Assembly (NCBI GenBank): GCA_021396245.1 | Contig: WNYE01000028.1 | Coordinates: 1 to 64,000, forward strand | Source: Sporothrix humicola | Taxonomy: Eukaryota; Ascomycota; Sordariomycetes; Ophiostomatales; Ophiostomataceae | Direction: 5' to 3' | DNA: 64,000 nt | Part shown: in pieces, positions 62,332 to 64,000 of the stretch | Numbering within the stretch: position 1 is the first letter of the stretch | How the letters are laid out: every line of letters starts with the position of its first letter | The notes under the pieces: generated by a model | The model's database searches: none | What the model saw: only the letters and a program-made list of their open reading frames with translations | Told to the model about the DNA's origin: nothing | Translations under genes and position numbers: made by a program

Positions 62332-63994
62332 CTAATACCCAACCCGCCCCGTCTGCCGGTAGTAGTCGTCTACTGGAGGGCTGCCACCGCCCTGCTGCAG
62401 GGGCGCTGGCACTTCCGAGGGCGGGACATAGGGACGGTACTGCTGCTGCTGCTGCTCCAGAGGCGGCGAACTGGGACCGCTGGGGCCGCTGCTGCTCAGG
62501 CGGCTGGGCAGGTTCTGGCGGGAATCGTAGCCGCCGGGGCCACCGGGTGCAGGCGGGGGCGAGGATGTGGGCGGTGCAGGCGCAGACGACTGAGGCTGGG
62601 GTGGGGCCGGTGCCGACGACGGGTAGCCATTGTATGCTTGGTAAGAGCTCGGGGCATTGTTGTTTGTAGAGGGCTCGGGCGGCGGCGGACCGGTGGGCAG
62701 GCCAATGACTGACGGGGGTCCAAACTGGTCGGGCGAGTAGACGGACGAAGAGTAAGTGTTGGCGGAGGATGGCTGGGGCTGCGAGGGTTGAGACTGGGGC
62801 TGGGTAGGCGGGATATTCGGGTTGTTGTGAGCGGCAATAGGAGAGTCGTAGGCTGAGGTCGAGAGCTCCTGCGGGTTGCCGTAGGTGCTGTGGGGGCCGC
62901 CGGTCTGAGACTGAGGCTGGGACTGCTGCTGCTGAAGAGGGTTGTAGGGAAGGTAGGTGTTGTTGCCGGCCGGCGGCTGCGCAGGAGCAATGTTCGTCTG
63001 GAGCGGCGAGGGCTGCTTGTTAGGACCGCTGGGACCGCTGCCGGACGGGATGCGCTGGCCTTGCTGGTGGCCGCCCTGGGGAGGATATGGTGCCTGCTGC
63101 TGCTGTTGAGGGGGGTTCTGGTGTTGATGTTGCTGCTGTGGCGGCTGTTGTTGAGCCTGTTGCGGTTGTGCGGGCGGGATCTCGGCGTTGGCAAGGTAGA
63201 AGGCAGACGGCGCGCCGGCATTCGGACGGTGCATATTAGGCGACGGTGACTGAGGATACTGCTGGTCTGTGAATAGTTAGCAAGGTGTTTTACATATGAA
63301 AAGGAGATAGAGGAGTCCAGAGAAGGCTGCGGCATTGGGAAAAGGCAGGTGTTTGATGTAAAATAAAAATAAAGAGTAACAGGAATTAAGAAATTATTAA
63401 GTAATGATGAAAACAAAAAAGAGGGCTCCAGAAAGAAGGGGTTGACGTGTGAATGGTGGGGGGCCTGCCTTTTTCCAATGTCTCGCTCCCTCCACATGGA
63501 TGCTCTTTCTAATGTGTCCCGAAGCACGCTTTTATCTAGTATAAAGACTGACCCTGACGTTGTGGCCCGGGAGTGTAGTATCTCTGGTCTGGCGGCGCCT
63601 GCTGCTGGGGAGGCTGCTGTTGCTGCTGGCCGGCACCGGGTGCTGCGTAGCCGGCGTGAGGAGCGATATGAGGCGTGCCGGAGCCGGCAGGGCCAGGGCC
63701 CATTGGGTAGCCCTGGGGCTGGATGTGCTGGTTGTGCTGGTTGTGCGGGTGCATGGCGTATTGCTGGTAGTTTGGCTGGGGCGGGTGGGACATGGACGAT
63801 TCGAGCAGGGCCTCGTAGTCGCGGCGGGCCTTGATGAACTTTTCGTTGAGCTGCGTGAAGTCGTCTGGGGTTGTTAGTGGGGTACTGATAAGCAGGAAAG
63901 TACCACGAGTAGACTGCTTACCCTTCTTCTGTGAGTACTTCTCGATCAGCTTGATCAGCTTCGGCCGGATCGCGAGTGTCTGATGGTAGAGTTT
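62332..63994 (-). CDS. HSE1: HSE1, ESCRT-0 subunit (C-terminal part, 5' end outside the window)
   Basis: HSE1 (STAM homologue) pairs with VPS27 on endosomes to sort ubiquitinated cargo. Only the C-terminal part is in the window. Visible exons (minus) are 63922-63994, 63553-63864 and 62332-63266; the upstream intron ends with ATAG at 63995-63998 and runs off the window. Introns of 57 and 286 bases have GTAAGC and GTCAGT donors, and both junctions keep phase 1. The first visible exon and the next give IEKYSQKKDDFTQLNEKF and YEALLESSMSHPPQP, hallmark HSE1 sequence. The remaining ~340 residues are a Pro/Gln/Ser-rich tail ending DDYYRQTGRVGY, usual for filamentous fungal HSE1. The VHS, UIM and SH3 domains should lie upstream, outside the window. 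Confidence 0.9.
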
Positions 63995-64000
63995 CTATTC

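Noticed and set aside
1..64000. CRISPR arrays, insertion sequences, rRNA genes, integrated viral genes
   Set aside because: No regularly spaced repeats, transposase, reverse transcriptase, capsid or rRNA sequence was seen; the sequence is eukaryotic throughout.

Overview
The window looks like nuclear DNA of a filamentous ascomycete (Pezizomycotina, probably Sordariomycetes; the class is an inference). The evidence is short GT-AG introns with GTAAGT/GTATGT/GTGAGT-type donors, gene-specific promoters with long pyrimidine-rich leaders, an intron-containing tRNA, and fungal proteins such as PAN2, SUP35/eRF3, HSE1, a YRB30-type Ran-binding protein and a TCO89-like protein. There are no bacterial operons, CRISPR arrays or insertion sequences.

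Layout. 1-14.1 kb: two single-exon, distantly paralogous C2H2 zinc-finger proteins (2793-5276 and 11399-14134) separated by 6.1 kb of AT-rich, low-information DNA. 15.4-26.1 kb: a compact catabolic-looking neighbourhood with a short-chain dehydrogenase, an MFS sugar-porter-type transporter, an HSL-type alpha/beta hydrolase, a second short-chain dehydrogenase and a flavin monooxygenase with the Baeyer-Villiger fingerprint. Two small unrecognised two-exon genes lie inside it, one Cys-rich and one membrane. 26.1-32.8 kb: a long stretch without a secure gene, with a purine/pyrimidine strand switch near 29.5 kb and one weak spliced candidate near 31.1 kb. 32.8-64 kb: mostly housekeeping and chromatin genes. 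In order they are a mitochondrial 2-oxoglutarate/malate-type carrier, PAN2, tRNA-Asp(GTC) with an intron, a divergent SNF2 ATPase, a TCO89-like protein, a DUF1295 membrane reductase-like protein, SUP35 (eRF3), a YRB30-like RanGTP-binding protein, a ULS1/RAD5-16-type SNF2 ATPase, and the 3' part of HSE1.

How the genes could work together. In the 15-26 kb block the enzymes fit an uptake, alcohol-to-ketone, Baeyer-Villiger lactone/ester, hydrolysis route for a cyclic or aliphatic ketone or alcohol. This is inferred from families and proximity; the substrate is unknown. In the last third, PAN2 (poly(A) shortening), SUP35 (termination, with a prion-like N domain encoded by its own exon) and YRB30 (nuclear transport) are general mRNA and protein traffic genes.

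The most unusual observation is a UAG stop inside the YRB30-like reading frame (56399-56401). The same frame continues for 175 more codons with family-like C-terminal sequence, and this gene is transcribed divergently from SUP35, the termination factor itself. It could be readthrough, an unusual splice, a strain-specific nonsense mutation or a base error; sequence alone cannot decide.
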